DNA of 64,000 bases, taken from contig JAVJRG010000012.1 of NCBI GenBank assembly GCA_040218535.1, forward strand, positions 930,001-994,000, written 5' to 3'. A program made the position numbers and the translations under genes. The DNA comes from Lacipirellulaceae bacterium (GTDB lineage Bacteria; Planctomycetota; Planctomycetia; Pirellulales; Lacipirellulaceae). This document shows, in pieces, positions 34,258-44,700 of the stretch. A model generated the notes under the pieces. The model ran no database searches and was not told where the DNA came from. It saw only the letters and a program-made list of their open reading frames with translations. The number at the start of each line of letters is the position of its first letter. Position 1 is the stretch's first letter.

Positions 34258-35390
34258 GCGATTCTCGACCGAACTCACCGCCACCCAACAAGCATCCGGC
34301 TTGGACGCCGCGCATCTGGTTTGGGATGCGTTTTGGTGATGTGATGAAGTTGCTAAGGGAGGGGAGATTTCGCGTTTCGCTCTCCAGAATTCACATGCCG
34401 TTGCTACTTCTGCCCGTCGCGGTGGTGAATTCGATTTTGTATTGGTGCCAACAACTGTTGTTCGGTCGAGCAATTGCAGAAATGCAGCTGCCGGCTCCGC
34501 TGGTGATCGTCGGCCACTTTCGCTCTGGAACAACACATCTCTATGAGTTGCTGGCTCGCGACCCAAGATCTATAGCCCCCACGACGTTTCAGTGCTTTGC
34601 CCCGAATCATTTTCTGTTGACGCAAAGCTGGCTGCCGAAATTCCTGCGTTGGCTGATGCCCACGAAACGACCGATGGACAATATGACGATTGGGCTGGAG
34701 CGACCGCAGGAGGACGAGTTCGCCATGGTCGCCATGGGTGGACCAACGATGTACCGTCGGATGGCGTTTCCGAACGAGCCGCCGGTCGATTTGTCGACGC
34801 TCGACATGGAAGGAATCCCGCCGCGAAAGGAAAACCGCCTGCGGGAGCGGTTAACGTGGTTCTACAAGGCAGTGACTCTGAAAACTGAGCGTCGATTATT
34901 GGTGAAGGCCCCACCCCACACGGGAAGAATTGCTTGGTTGGCGGAGCAGTTTCCTGGAGCGCAGTTCTTACATATTGTGCGAGATCCCTCGGCGATGATT
35001 CCTTCGCTGGAACGCACTTGGCGGGTTCTTGATCTGACGCAAGCGTTCCAGACACCAGACGGAGATAAGGATTACTTGCCGTTGATTGAGGAAACCTTTG
35101 AGCGAATGTTTGCCAGCTTTCGCGAGTCCCAGGCGACTCTTAAGGCCGGACAACTCCATGAGATCCGCTATGAGGATTTAATTGCCGATCCGTTGAACAC
35201 GCTTGAGGAAGTTTACCGTGAACTCCAACTGGGAGACTTCGGGGCTGCACGACCGGCTATCCAGGAGTACCTAAATTCGCTTGCAGATTACCGCCCTAAT
35301 CAGCTTGCCCAAGTATCTTCTGATGGGGTCGGCGAAAGTGAAATCTGGCAGTGGTATCGTGAGACTTACGGGTACGGCAAAGGTTCGTAG
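34254..35390 (+). CDS. Sulfotransferase, lipid-type, coupled to the NRPS gene
   Basis: A 378-residue PAPS-dependent sulfotransferase. The 5' phosphosulfate loop is VGHFRSGTTHLYELL (about 86-100) and the 3' phosphate motif is HIVRDPSAMIPSLERTW near residue 245. A hydrophobic helix before the loop (MPLLLLPVAVVNSILYW, 48-64) suggests membrane association, consistent with a lipid acceptor. The GTG start overlaps the NRPS stop (34254-34257, GTGA), so translation is probably coupled, which ties it to the peptide/lipid pathway rather than to the polysaccharide cluster. Its 3' end overlaps the convergent O-antigen-ligase-like gene by 25 bases. Expected reaction: transfer of sulfate from PAPS to a hydroxyl on the pathway product. 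Confidence 0.87.
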   Translation: MSDSRPNSPPPNKHPAWTPRIWFGMRFGDVMKLLREGRFRVSLSRIHMPLLLLPVAVVNSILYWCQQLLFGRAIAEMQLPAPLVIVGHFRSGTTHLYELLARDPRSIAPTTFQCFAPNHFLLTQSWLPKFLRWLMPTKRPMDNMTIGLERPQEDEFAMVAMGGPTMYRRMAFPNEPPVDLSTLDMEGIPPRKENRLRERLTWFYKAVTLKTERRLLVKAPPHTGRIAWLAEQFPGAQFLHIVRDPSAMIPSLERTWRVLDLTQAFQTPDGDKDYLPLIEETFERMFASFRESQATLKAGQLHEIRYEDLIADPLNTLEEVYRELQLGDFGAARPAIQEYLNSLADYRPNQLAQVSSDGVGESEIWQWYRETYGYGKGS

Positions 35391-36763
35391 CTGGATTGCG
35401 ATAACTTACTCGACCGCAACGCCGCACCAGCGCCGCAGCTCCAGAGTAGCAAGTACCCAAAGTCCCGCGGCATCCAGACCGTGATCATCACGAGCATGAC
35501 GGCAACGATTGCCCCAGCCATTCCTGCGGTGAAGGCAACTCCGCTACGGCTATCCAGCGCGACGCGTGTGTAGTCGTAGACGGCTGTTCCCACGAGCAGC
35601 GTGAAGCAGACCAGTCCCAGATAACCGAACCGCAGTGTCATTAGCACATACTGGTTGTCAACGAACTGCAGCCGAGTGAGTGTTTCCGCATACTGCTGGC
35701 CGACAGGCACTCTAGGAGGAAATCCGGTGACTGCATCGGTTCCGTATCCCAGTAGTCCCGCCTCGCGTAGAGCGCGGGCATATACAATCGGAAGATAGAG
35801 TCGTGTTCTCGTCCCACTGAATTCGACCTTTTCGTCAGCGACAACGATTTCGCGTTTCCGGCGATACTCGGACTCACCCGACCATACTTCCAGGCCTTTG
35901 ATGATCGTCTGGAATTGCCAGGCGGAGAGCAGCACGATCAACACGCCGGAGACTGAAAGGACGACTCTCCAACGAGGGCGGCAGATAAGTGCGACAACGT
36001 AGAACAAGACGGGCAACGCAAGAATCGGTCCCCGCGACACGGAGCTGACGACTCCGGCCCCAACGATCCACGGCGTCCATCGATACCAGTTCGGCCCACC
36101 GCCACGCTTCACGCGCGAGGCGGCGTACATCGCCCAGGGCATGAGCAGCAGCAACATCGTGCTAAAGAAAATCGGATGCTTGGCGACCGCGTAGGCCCGT
36201 TTGAAGATCCAGCGTGACATTTCGCGGCCCATGAATTCCATCGGGCGCTGGCCGTAGAGCATCTCCGGGAGATTGGTTCGCGCAATCATTTCGACAAGGC
36301 CTAACCCACTGAGCGCAAGTGCCACGCCAAGGGCGACTGGGTACAAGTTGCGTAGGTCGTCGATGTCTCGCAGGACAATCCGCCCGATCAGGTAGGGCAT
36401 GACCCATTCGCCGAAGGCACGCACAGGGACGACAAGCGAGAAGCCAGAATTTTGCCAGTCGGAAAGCACGTGAGTAGCCGCTAGTGCCAGCACGACGCCG
36501 TCGGCGAGCATCCAGCGCCAAGGTTTGAAGATACTTGGCCGCGTTAGGCAGGCGAGCAAGCACGCGATGCCCAGCCCAGAGCGCATGTCGACTTCGGTCT
36601 TGAAGGGGAGCCAATCGACGCGTCCGACACTCGCGCCGAAGTAGGCCCACGTGGGCACCAGCAGCGAGAGGAGCATCACCTCGCCAAAGCCGCGCCGCAT
36701 GCCGACCGTGCGACTTCGCCAAGCGAAGATGCTAATCAGGAGCAGCCAACTAACCCCGTACAT
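35366..36763 (-). CDS. O-antigen ligase / Wzy-like polytopic membrane protein
   Basis: A 465-residue protein with about ten or more membrane segments and the large periplasmic loop characteristic of the O-antigen ligase/polymerase (Wzy_C) superfamily. The conserved Arg/His-type loop region is seen around SSVSRGPILALPVLFYVV and RLYLPIVYARALREAGLLGYG, followed by FVDNQYVLMTLRFGYLGLV. Such proteins transfer a polysaccharide from undecaprenyl diphosphate to a lipid (WaaL) or polymerise repeats (Wzy). It begins 21 bases after the FabL gene and is the last gene of the lipid operon, suggesting linkage of a glycan to the lipid made by the PKS (inference). A second such protein is encoded at 55301. 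Confidence 0.8.
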   Translation of the reverse strand: MYGVSWLLLISIFAWRSRTVGMRRGFGEVMLLSLLVPTWAYFGASVGRVDWLPFKTEVDMRSGLGIACLLACLTRPSIFKPWRWMLADGVVLALAATHVLSDWQNSGFSLVVPVRAFGEWVMPYLIGRIVLRDIDDLRNLYPVALGVALALSGLGLVEMIARTNLPEMLYGQRPMEFMGREMSRWIFKRAYAVAKHPIFFSTMLLLLMPWAMYAASRVKRGGGPNWYRWTPWIVGAGVVSSVSRGPILALPVLFYVVALICRPRWRVVLSVSGVLIVLLSAWQFQTIIKGLEVWSGESEYRRKREIVVADEKVEFSGTRTRLYLPIVYARALREAGLLGYGTDAVTGFPPRVPVGQQYAETLTRLQFVDNQYVLMTLRFGYLGLVCFTLLVGTAVYDYTRVALDSRSGVAFTAGMAGAIVAVMLVMITVWMPRDFGYLLLWSCGAGAALRSSKLSQSSYEPLPYP

Positions 36764-36784
36764 GCGTCCGCCTTTTTGTCCTGC

Positions 36785-37549
36785 TTACCCGCGAATACTG
36801 ACGCCGCCATCAACGACGAGCGTCTGCCCCTGAACGAGATCGCTCAGAGGACTGGCGAGGAACAACACCGCGTCGGCGACTTCTGCCATGGTGAGCGGAC
36901 GGTCCCCCGTGAGCATCCGTTCTTGCACGGCAGCGAACATTTCTTTCGCCCCAGGAAGCATTCTCGTTGAATCGGTTTCGACCAGCCCGGCCAGCACGAC
37001 ATTGAAGTTGATGCCCGAATCGCCCAACTCGTAGGCCAAGTGTCGGGTTAAGCTCTCAAGGGCTGCCTTGGAAGCACCGATCAAACCATACGCGGGCAGA
37101 CCGAGTTGCGAGCCGTGGCTGGAGAGGGCGATCACCTTGCCGCGACCATCGCTCGCTTGCAATAACTCACGAGCCGCCTGCGTCAGTGAGATGAGCGCTC
37201 GGGCATTCGTGTTCATCGCCGCTTGAAAGTGTTGCGGCTTGGAATCCATCAGCATCCGAAAGCCGCCCGAGGCGGCGTTGCTAACAACGATGTCGAGCGA
37301 GCCGAAGCGTTCGCTGATGAATTCGACCATCGCTTGGATATCCTCGTCTTCGCTCACGTCTGCTTTAATCGCAGCAGTGCGACGGCCCAGTTGCTGGATT
37401 TGCTCGGCCAGTTCGTTGGCTGCCGTCTGGGAGGTGACGTAGTTGGTCACCACGTCCGCCCCCGCTTCCGCGAGCCGCAGCGCGGTTTGCCGTCCGATGC
37501 CGCGGGCGGCACCGGTCACTAGGGCGACTTTTCCTGAAAGGTCGATCAT
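36785..37549 (-). CDS. fabL: FabL-type enoyl-ACP reductase (SDR)
   Basis: A 254-residue short-chain dehydrogenase with the Rossmann motif TGAARGIGR (12-20) and NNAG-equivalent SNAASGG. The catalytic tyrosine and lysine are Y154 and K161, a Y-x6-K spacing characteristic of enoyl-ACP reductases (FabI/FabL/InhA); ketoreductases have Y-x3-K. Segments YGLIGASKAALESLTRHLA and VQGQTLVVDGG closely follow Bacillus FabL. Predicted reaction: NADPH reduction of trans-2-enoyl-ACP. The adjacent megasynthase has KR and DH but no enoyl reductase, so this gene can supply that step in trans. Gap 21 bases to the Rieske gene upstream and 21 to the ligase-like gene downstream. Confidence 0.82.
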   Translation of the reverse strand: MIDLSGKVALVTGAARGIGRQTALRLAEAGADVVTNYVTSQTAANELAEQIQQLGRRTAAIKADVSEDEDIQAMVEFISERFGSLDIVVSNAASGGFRMLMDSKPQHFQAAMNTNARALISLTQAARELLQASDGRGKVIALSSHGSQLGLPAYGLIGASKAALESLTRHLAYELGDSGINFNVVLAGLVETDSTRMLPGAKEMFAAVQERMLTGDRPLTMAEVADAVLFLASPLSDLVQGQTLVVDGGVSIRG

Positions 37550-37570
37550 GGGTTGTTCAGTTGCTTTAGA

Positions 37571-38683
37571 TTAAGTCGTCGTTGTTCGCTGTAAGTATTC
37601 TTGAAAGGCGTGCAGTCGTTCTTCGCAGCGTCCCAGCACGCCCGCGTGGGGGCTCGCCTTCATGCCGGCTTGAATTGCCGGGAACAGAGCGAGGTCTTCT
37701 TGCATAATTTTCTTCGTAATCCCTGCCGTGACGCGCCCCCAGACGGCAGATGCCGCGCTGCGTCGCCAGGTTGGCTGCTCGGCAATACGTCCGAACTGAC
37801 GCACCATGCCCGCTGACTGGGTTGGTCCACAAGGAGAGACCCTATGACACAGACTAATTGCATCGGTGAACGAGAACAACAAGTTCGGGAAAACATGATG
37901 CTGCTCGTAGAGCCCCGTGGGCTCGTAGCCAAGCTTAGCGACGAACCGGCTTTGCCGTTTCTGCAACCAGCCGTCGAGCCGCGAATGGACGTCAAATGGC
38001 AGGGGCACGCTCATTGAGGTTCGTTGGTCACAGATGGTATGTTCTATGCGAGCTTCCCCGGGGTCTTGCTTGAAAGTTTGTGGGTGGATCGAGGGGACGT
38101 GGTAGGCCTCCAAGGAGTTCTCGATTGGAATCTTCCAATTGACCGGATACTCAGGGTTCCAACGGAGGAAGGGTCGCCACTGCGGGCCAAAGCGTTCGGC
38201 TAATCGAGGGAAGAATTCCCCTAGAAATTCTTCCAGCGAAGGAGCCTTGTCATCAAGGCAGACGAAAACTAACTGGCCACAAAGTTCGACACGGTAACTT
38301 GGTAATCGCAGTGATTCGCGATCAATCGGGGCGAAGTTCTTCGGCTCGGGAATCTTACGCGTGTATCCGTCCGCACCATACTGCCAGCCGTGGTACTGGC
38401 ATTGGATGGCATTGCTCGTGCCGCTGGTCTCGTTGGTGAGTAGGCAATGACGGTGTGCGCAGACGTTGGAAAAAGCGATAAGCGCTCCCTCGCAGTTGCG
38501 GACTTGCACAGGCTGCCCGGCAAGCTCAGTGGTGAGATAACTTCCCGGCTGTGCGAGTTCGTCCGCCGTGGCGACCAAGTGCCAAGCGGAGCGAAAGAGT
38601 ATCTGCTCGCGTTGGTGTTGCTGCTCGCTCCAGTAAGCTTCCGGCGAAAGCAGGTGCGGCAAAGCTTGCTGGGCGACAAACAT
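37571..38683 (-). CDS. Rieske non-heme iron oxygenase, alpha subunit type
   Basis: A 370-residue oxygenase. The Rieske [2Fe-2S] ligands are C75 and H77 (VCAHRHC) and C95 and H98 (CQYHGWQYG). The mononuclear iron site is seen in NSLEAYHVPSIHP (H195, H200) with an acidic residue near the C-terminus (QEDLALFPAIQAGM). Such enzymes hydroxylate or dihydroxylate substrates with O2 and electrons from a reductase, which is not encoded nearby. Family members also modify quaternary ammonium and lipid-like compounds. ATG 38681-38683 lies 25 bases after the PKS stop, so it is in the same operon and probably oxidises the PKS product or precursor (inference). Confidence 0.85.
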   Translation of the reverse strand: MFVAQQALPHLLSPEAYWSEQQHQREQILFRSAWHLVATADELAQPGSYLTTELAGQPVQVRNCEGALIAFSNVCAHRHCLLTNETSGTSNAIQCQYHGWQYGADGYTRKIPEPKNFAPIDRESLRLPSYRVELCGQLVFVCLDDKAPSLEEFLGEFFPRLAERFGPQWRPFLRWNPEYPVNWKIPIENSLEAYHVPSIHPQTFKQDPGEARIEHTICDQRTSMSVPLPFDVHSRLDGWLQKRQSRFVAKLGYEPTGLYEQHHVFPNLLFSFTDAISLCHRVSPCGPTQSAGMVRQFGRIAEQPTWRRSAASAVWGRVTAGITKKIMQEDLALFPAIQAGMKASPHAGVLGRCEERLHAFQEYLQRTTTT

Positions 38684-38708
38684 CAGGCTACCTACTCAGG
38701 AGGAATGC

Positions 38709-41700
38709 TTACGCCTTGGGAAGCCAAACGATGCGATAATCCTCGACGTCGACCAAGATATCCCCGTTGGCACCGGTGAGAGCGAAGTCGAACCATGCGT
38801 AGCGGTCCTCGCGACGTTTGAAGCGTGACTGCATGAGGCAGCGCTCACCAGGGTATGGCTCGCGTCCTAAGGAGAGTCGCGTGATACTTTCGGGCAGCGC
38901 GGTCCCATCCTCAATCGCGAACCAGGCCAGGAGTCCCGTTGCGTAGAGACATGCATCAATGGCAGCGCTCGGGACAATCCACCCGGTGACCGAGCGACGC
39001 GGGCCCGCCAAGTGAACAATTGATTGCGAGGCGATCTGGCCCCAGGCTTGGTTTTCCGCGATCTGGATACTGCGAAGTCCGCGGAGCGGCTCGCCCAAAT
39101 AAAATTTGGAGCCGCGGGCCGGATAGCGGACTGCTTCCCAGGTTTTCGATGGTGGCGGAGCGAGCCAAGTAGGTTTCGCGAGAGCATTGCCTGCTTGGAC
39201 TTGGCCGCTGAGGTAGGGGCGTCCCGCTTCGACTAACTGACCGTTGCGCGAAACGACATCGGCGAGGAGGCGACAGCTTGCAGTATTGGCCGTTTGCTCA
39301 GCGATTACCGTGACGGGGTGGGGCTTGTCCGTGTGAAAGCGAAGTCCATTCTCAGCTTTGAGGTTGGTGAGAGTTAGCCCTTCGCGACGACCCAGCGCAC
39401 GTGAACCGGCCTCTGCGAGCATTTCCATTCCGACAACGATCGGCAGGAGCGGACGATCATCGAGGCGGTGCTCACGAAGGAAGGGGTCGGTCGTCGGGTT
39501 GAGTCCAAAGGTCGATTCCTGCCTGTTGTCAGAGGCCGTTGTCTTACCGCGATCAAGCAACGGGCATGGTGCGACAGCACCCTTAGTTTGCTCTGGCATT
39601 TCCGACGGGAAGAACAGCCGACGGTAGCGGTCGTCGGTGATGAGGACTTCCCCTTCGGGAGCACCCGCTTCCAGCTCGCGAATGAGATGCTCAACACCTT
39701 CCGCGGCAGGCATGAATTGCATGTCGACCATTTCTAGGGCCAGCTTTACCTCGGGGCGGGTCGCCATGCCGACATCCCCCCAGGCGTGCCAGTGGAAGGC
39801 GACGGAAGCCACTTCCGGTCGTTGCCAGCGATACCAGCCGATGAGCTTGGCGAGCATATCGTTGGCAAGGGAATAGTCCGCGTGTCCATTGGCGCCAAAT
39901 CGTCCGCTGATCGAACCGAAACCGGCGAAGTATTCCAACGGGTCTTCTTTGGTGAGTTCCATTATGGCAAGAGCGCCGTCGATTTTTGCCCGTAGGCACT
40001 GCTCGACTTTCACGGGGTCTTTGTTCTCGAAGCGTGCGTCTTTGCCAACACCAGCACCGTGGATGATGCCTTGGATGGGGCCGCTGGTGGTGCGGATTTC
40101 GTTGAGCGTTTGACTCAAGGCAGTGCGGTCGGCAACGTCGCAAGAATAGTAATGTGCCTCGATGCCGGCTGACCTGAGCTTCTGAAGGGTCTCGTCAATC
40201 TCGAGAGATTTGTCGATGTTCTTCCAGGCTTGCACGGGATTCTCGCCAGCGGTGCGTGCTTCGGTCATGACTTCCAGCTTCACCCGCTTCAAGCCTGCGT
40301 CGTCGAGGTTCCGCCAAGCAGCGGGGACTTCTGGGACAGGTGCGGTGCCGATGAGGTGGGCTTTCAAACCGAAACGACTAGCCAGCTCTTGAGCCACGTG
40401 GGCGGTGATGCCTCGGCCTCCGCCGGTGAAGACCCAGTTGCCACCCCGCTGGATCGGCTTCGTGGCGGGTTCAGTCAGCGGAATGTCTTCCACGCGGACG
40501 ACACGACGCTCGCCACCTGAGCAAGTTACCTCCGTGTCGAAGGTTCCCGCGGCGAGTTCCGCCAGAGCTGCGTCAACGACTTCCCGTGGCGAGTTGTGCG
40601 GGGCGGCGTCGATCAACTTAATGGGCAACGTGCGAATGCCGTTGACCCAGTTTTCGATCATCATCCCTTTGAGCAGACCAGCAACTCCTCCTCCCTCTGC
40701 CGAGAAGACCGGTTCGCAGAAACCGAAGTCGCCACCCAATGAAGTCACGCCAACCAGCGAGGCTTGCTCGCTCAGGCCTTCGTCCACGATGCGTTTGATC
40801 CAGTGCTGGCAGACCGAGAACGGCGTCTGTAGCCCGCGTGGACGGCGGTTGTTCCAGCGATCTTCATCGAACGTGGTCCCGGCCGATGGCTCGCAGGGCG
40901 TGACGATGAATAGATGCGTGACTGGGCCGGTTTGCCATAGTCGATCAAGCTCAGCGACTGCTTCAGCCGGGGTGGCTGTTTCCGGGAGGATGGTCGCACA
41001 CTGTCCTAGTTCTTCAACACGTTGTTGGAACGCCTCGGCCAGCGGACCAACGCCAAGGATTGCGGCAGCTCCATGCAATTCGGGAATCGTTGGCACACCG
41101 GGCAGCAACGGCTCTCGCTTCATGCGAAGGATGCGACGGCTTGTGACTTGGGTGTCGCTTTCCTCAACTTGTGTTTCGGGGATGTTTGGCGGCTGGTAGA
41201 GTTCCGGCTCGTCGTTGGTGTCGGCATCATCGGTCGTGACAAGCAGCGGCAAGTCGCCGTTCGCTGGGGAATCGTCTCGCAAGAGGTTGTACGCGGCAAT
41301 GCTGCGGACATCGACGCCGGCACCCTCGGCAAGGCCGGAAAGCTCTTGCCATTGTCGGTTCGAGAATTGCTGTCTCAGAGTTGCTTCACTTTGCAAAGAC
41401 GCTTGCTCTGTTGAAGACCCAAAGCGATCTGCCGCATCCAAGAGATGCGCTCGAATGTGGTGTGCGTTGGCCGTGCCGCGTTGGATGGAGTCGCGATAGA
41501 CATGGCTGAAGTCTTCTGTTCTCGGCGTCGGTATTGCTGAGGCAGGCGGGGGAGTCAGGAGCTTGGGTGGCTCGGAGGTTGACATCTTTGGCGTGATGGA
41601 GACGGTCTCGACTTGTCCGGCGGTCACTTGGCGAAGCAGGTTCAAAACATCGCGTAGCGTGCGGAAGTCGGAGAGCGAGAAGCGATCAGTCGATTCAACC

Positions 41701-44700
41701 TCGATCGTGAAGTGTTCGCGAAGTTCGCCGAAGAGTTGCGCCTTCTTAATGCTGTCGATCCCCAGGTCCGCTTCCAGGTCCGCGTCGAGTTCGACAATCT
41801 CTGGCGGGTAGCCCGTCTGTTCGACGACGAAGTCGACGAGAAACGTCTCCAGCCCGCCAAGTTCTGCGAGCGTGTTGGGCGCGACAACCTCCTGAGAGTA
41901 TGATTCTGCTACAGGATCAACTTGGGGCTCGAGTGCGGCGGATGGCTGTGGTGCTGGGATCGCCGTGGCCGGTGAAGTGTCTTCCGATGTCGCTTTCGTA
42001 TCCGTGAGCCACTCGGTCTTGCCCCCGCTTTGTTCGAGGAGTTCTAGCACGTCGCGTAGTGTGCGGAACTGATCGAGCGAGAACTGCGCTGCCACTTCGG
42101 GGTCGATGGCTTGCTCGAGGTCGAACATCTCGCGTAGCTCGCCGAAGAGCTGCGCCTTTTTAATGCTGTCGATCCCCAGGTCGGCTTCCATGTCCCAATC
42201 GAGCTCGATGATTTCCGCTGGGTAACCTGTTTGTTCGACCACGAAGTCGATCAGGAATTGATCAAGCCCAGCGGGTGGTGGCGAAGCCACGGTTGCTGGG
42301 ACGCTTGGGGCAATCGGTGCGTCACCTCCAAATTGGGATTCGGCTGGGGTGGCTGGCTCCGGAGCGTGACCATTCGCGGCGGCGCGTGTTCGGTCACGTC
42401 GGTTTGTGGTGGCGTCGAAGCGCTCGATCGTGGCCGTCGCCTCTCTGGCTGGTGGCGGTGAAACGGGGCTTCTCGCTTGTGTGCGAAGTCTCGCCTTTCG
42501 CGTTAGGGTTGCGTCGAAGTGCAGGATTTCGTGAGTTGTCATTGGTTTTCGTTGTGATGTAGCGCTGGCCGGTTCAGCCTTTGAACGACGACTGTCTGTG
42601 CTTCTTAATTGGATTCCCAACACTTCACATTGAGCACGAATGTGAACGGCTTGTTCTTCGCGCGTGCGGCGTTGATGGTCCACGGCGAGACACGAGATCT
42701 CGTTTGCAGCCGCATTGGTATGCGAGGTGAGGATCTGTTCGTTGAGCCGAGTAAGCACGGTCTGTGGGCCAACTTCCACTAGCAAGTCGCAACCTTCGTC
42801 AACCAAGCGGTGAATCATGTCGCAGTAAACGACCGGGCTGACAAGTTGGTTGACCAAGTTGTCTCGAACGTCGTCGGGATCAGCAAGGTATCGGTTAGAA
42901 ACTGATGAGAGGTAGGGCACACGGGCGGGCTGCAAAGGAACTTGCTTGAGTCCGGTTGCCAACAGCGGCTGTGATGCCGCCATCAGCGGCGTATGAAAGG
43001 CGCAAGGCACCTGGAGCAAACGGCAGTTGATTTCTTCTCGTGCGGCGAGTTGCTCGAAGCGTCGCACTTCTTCGAGGCTGCCTCCGACAACCGTCTGCTC
43101 GGGGGCATTGCGGTGCGTGATGGAGACCTTCGCCTGATTCTCGGCGATCAGCTTTTCCACACGTTTAACATCTGCTTGAAGTGAGAGCAGCGCGCCGCGT
43201 TCCTGGATCGAGCGATTCAAGGCGTCGGTCCGTATGCGTGTAATTCGTAAGGCTTGCTCAGACGTTGCGCACCCCGCGGCGGTCATCGCGGCGAACTCAC
43301 CAAAGCTATGCCCGCAGACAAAGTCTGGTTTGAGCCCTAAGTCTTCGAGCCAAGCCAGTGCCAACAAGTCCGCGGTCAGCATTGAAGACTGAGTTGCCCA
43401 GATTTCTTGGCCGAGTTGGTTGGCTTCTTTCCCTGCAAGTTGCTCGAACGTTTGCCCTCCGAGTTCCCTCAAGTGCTGATTCGCTTCTGCAAGCACTGAC
43501 TGAGCTGAGGGGGAATGGTCTGCCAAGTCTGCCAACATCCCAGCATACTGCGAGCCCTGTCCAGGGAACACGAAGGCGACCTTCGGCATGCTTTGTTTCG
43601 TCTGTGCAACGTAAATGCCTTTGGCGGCTAGGGAGCGGCGCGTATTGGCTTCGATTCGATCTTCCATGCAACCTGCGAGCATCTTCGCGGCGAGGGACTG
43701 TTGCATCTTGAACTCCTCTGTTGAGGAGGCAACGGTCGCCAGACGAAACTTTGCTGGCTCTGCAGTAATAGTTTGGTTGTTCGAGTTCAAGTTCTCCAAG
43801 AGTTCTGCCAAGTTGTTGCCTGTGAAGCGATGGAGTGTTGGAGTCGATGTGAGCGTCGCGACGGGGACAACTTTTTCTTGTGGCGTGCCTTTCGTGAAGG
43901 CGACCGTGTGGGCTAAGCCGCTAGCGGCGTGGTTGCTGATGGCTTGGGTTTGGCTTTCATCGGAAATTGTCCCGGCGATGATTGTGGCGAGGGTTTGGGC
44001 ACTCATCGTGTTGCCGATTTGGGTGACGAGTTGGTTCTCGACCAGCCTCTCCGCAGCGAATCCAGCCGCTTCGAGCGCTTGTCGCTCTTTCTTGTCGAGT
44101 TCTGTGACACCAAGTCCGGAAGTCACGCTGGAGAGTGTCGAGTTCGCGTCCAATCTGGATTGTAACCTTGTTGCAGACGATCGAATCGCTTCGCCAATCG
44201 CCTTCTTGCTTGCTCCTGCAGCAATTTCTTGGATCGTCCCGAGCACTCGATCACCGTCGCGTTTGGCATCGCTAAGGCGTTTTAAGAGCAGAATGGCGAC
44301 GCCTTCCCCGGGGACGTAACCTTCGCCCGGGGTTTCCGTGGAACCTTCCAAGCGACCCTGAAGCGTGAGCGCTTCGTAGTTCGCGAGGTCCATCGAGCGT
44401 TGGGCACCGGCGCAAAGAATGTGCGAGCAGGCCCCGCTGCGGAGCAGATTCACGGCGACACTTAACGCCGCGTCTGAGGAGCATTCCCCCGCATCGACGG
44501 CCATTGCTCCACCTGCGAGGTTAAGTTCTTTCGAGATGCGGGAGGCGAGCGTGCTGCTGGTGAAGCTGCCGGTTTCGTCAATCAGCGCGGGCTTGGCGGT
44601 GATCAACTGTTCTTCGAACTCTGTGATCATTCGAGCGATGTGGTCGCCGGTGTAGCCGCGGCTGGAGAGTAGTTCGCCAAGTTGTTTTTTGAGTTGAGGC

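Noticed and set aside
36785-37549. Calling the SDR a FabG ketoreductase
   Set aside because: The Y-x6-K spacing and the downstream sequence fit FabL enoyl reductases better; FabG has Y-x3-K.
41712-42562. Open plus-strand frames across the ACP region of the PKS
   Set aside because: They are shadows of the G/C-rich tandem carrier domains and carry no domain signal.
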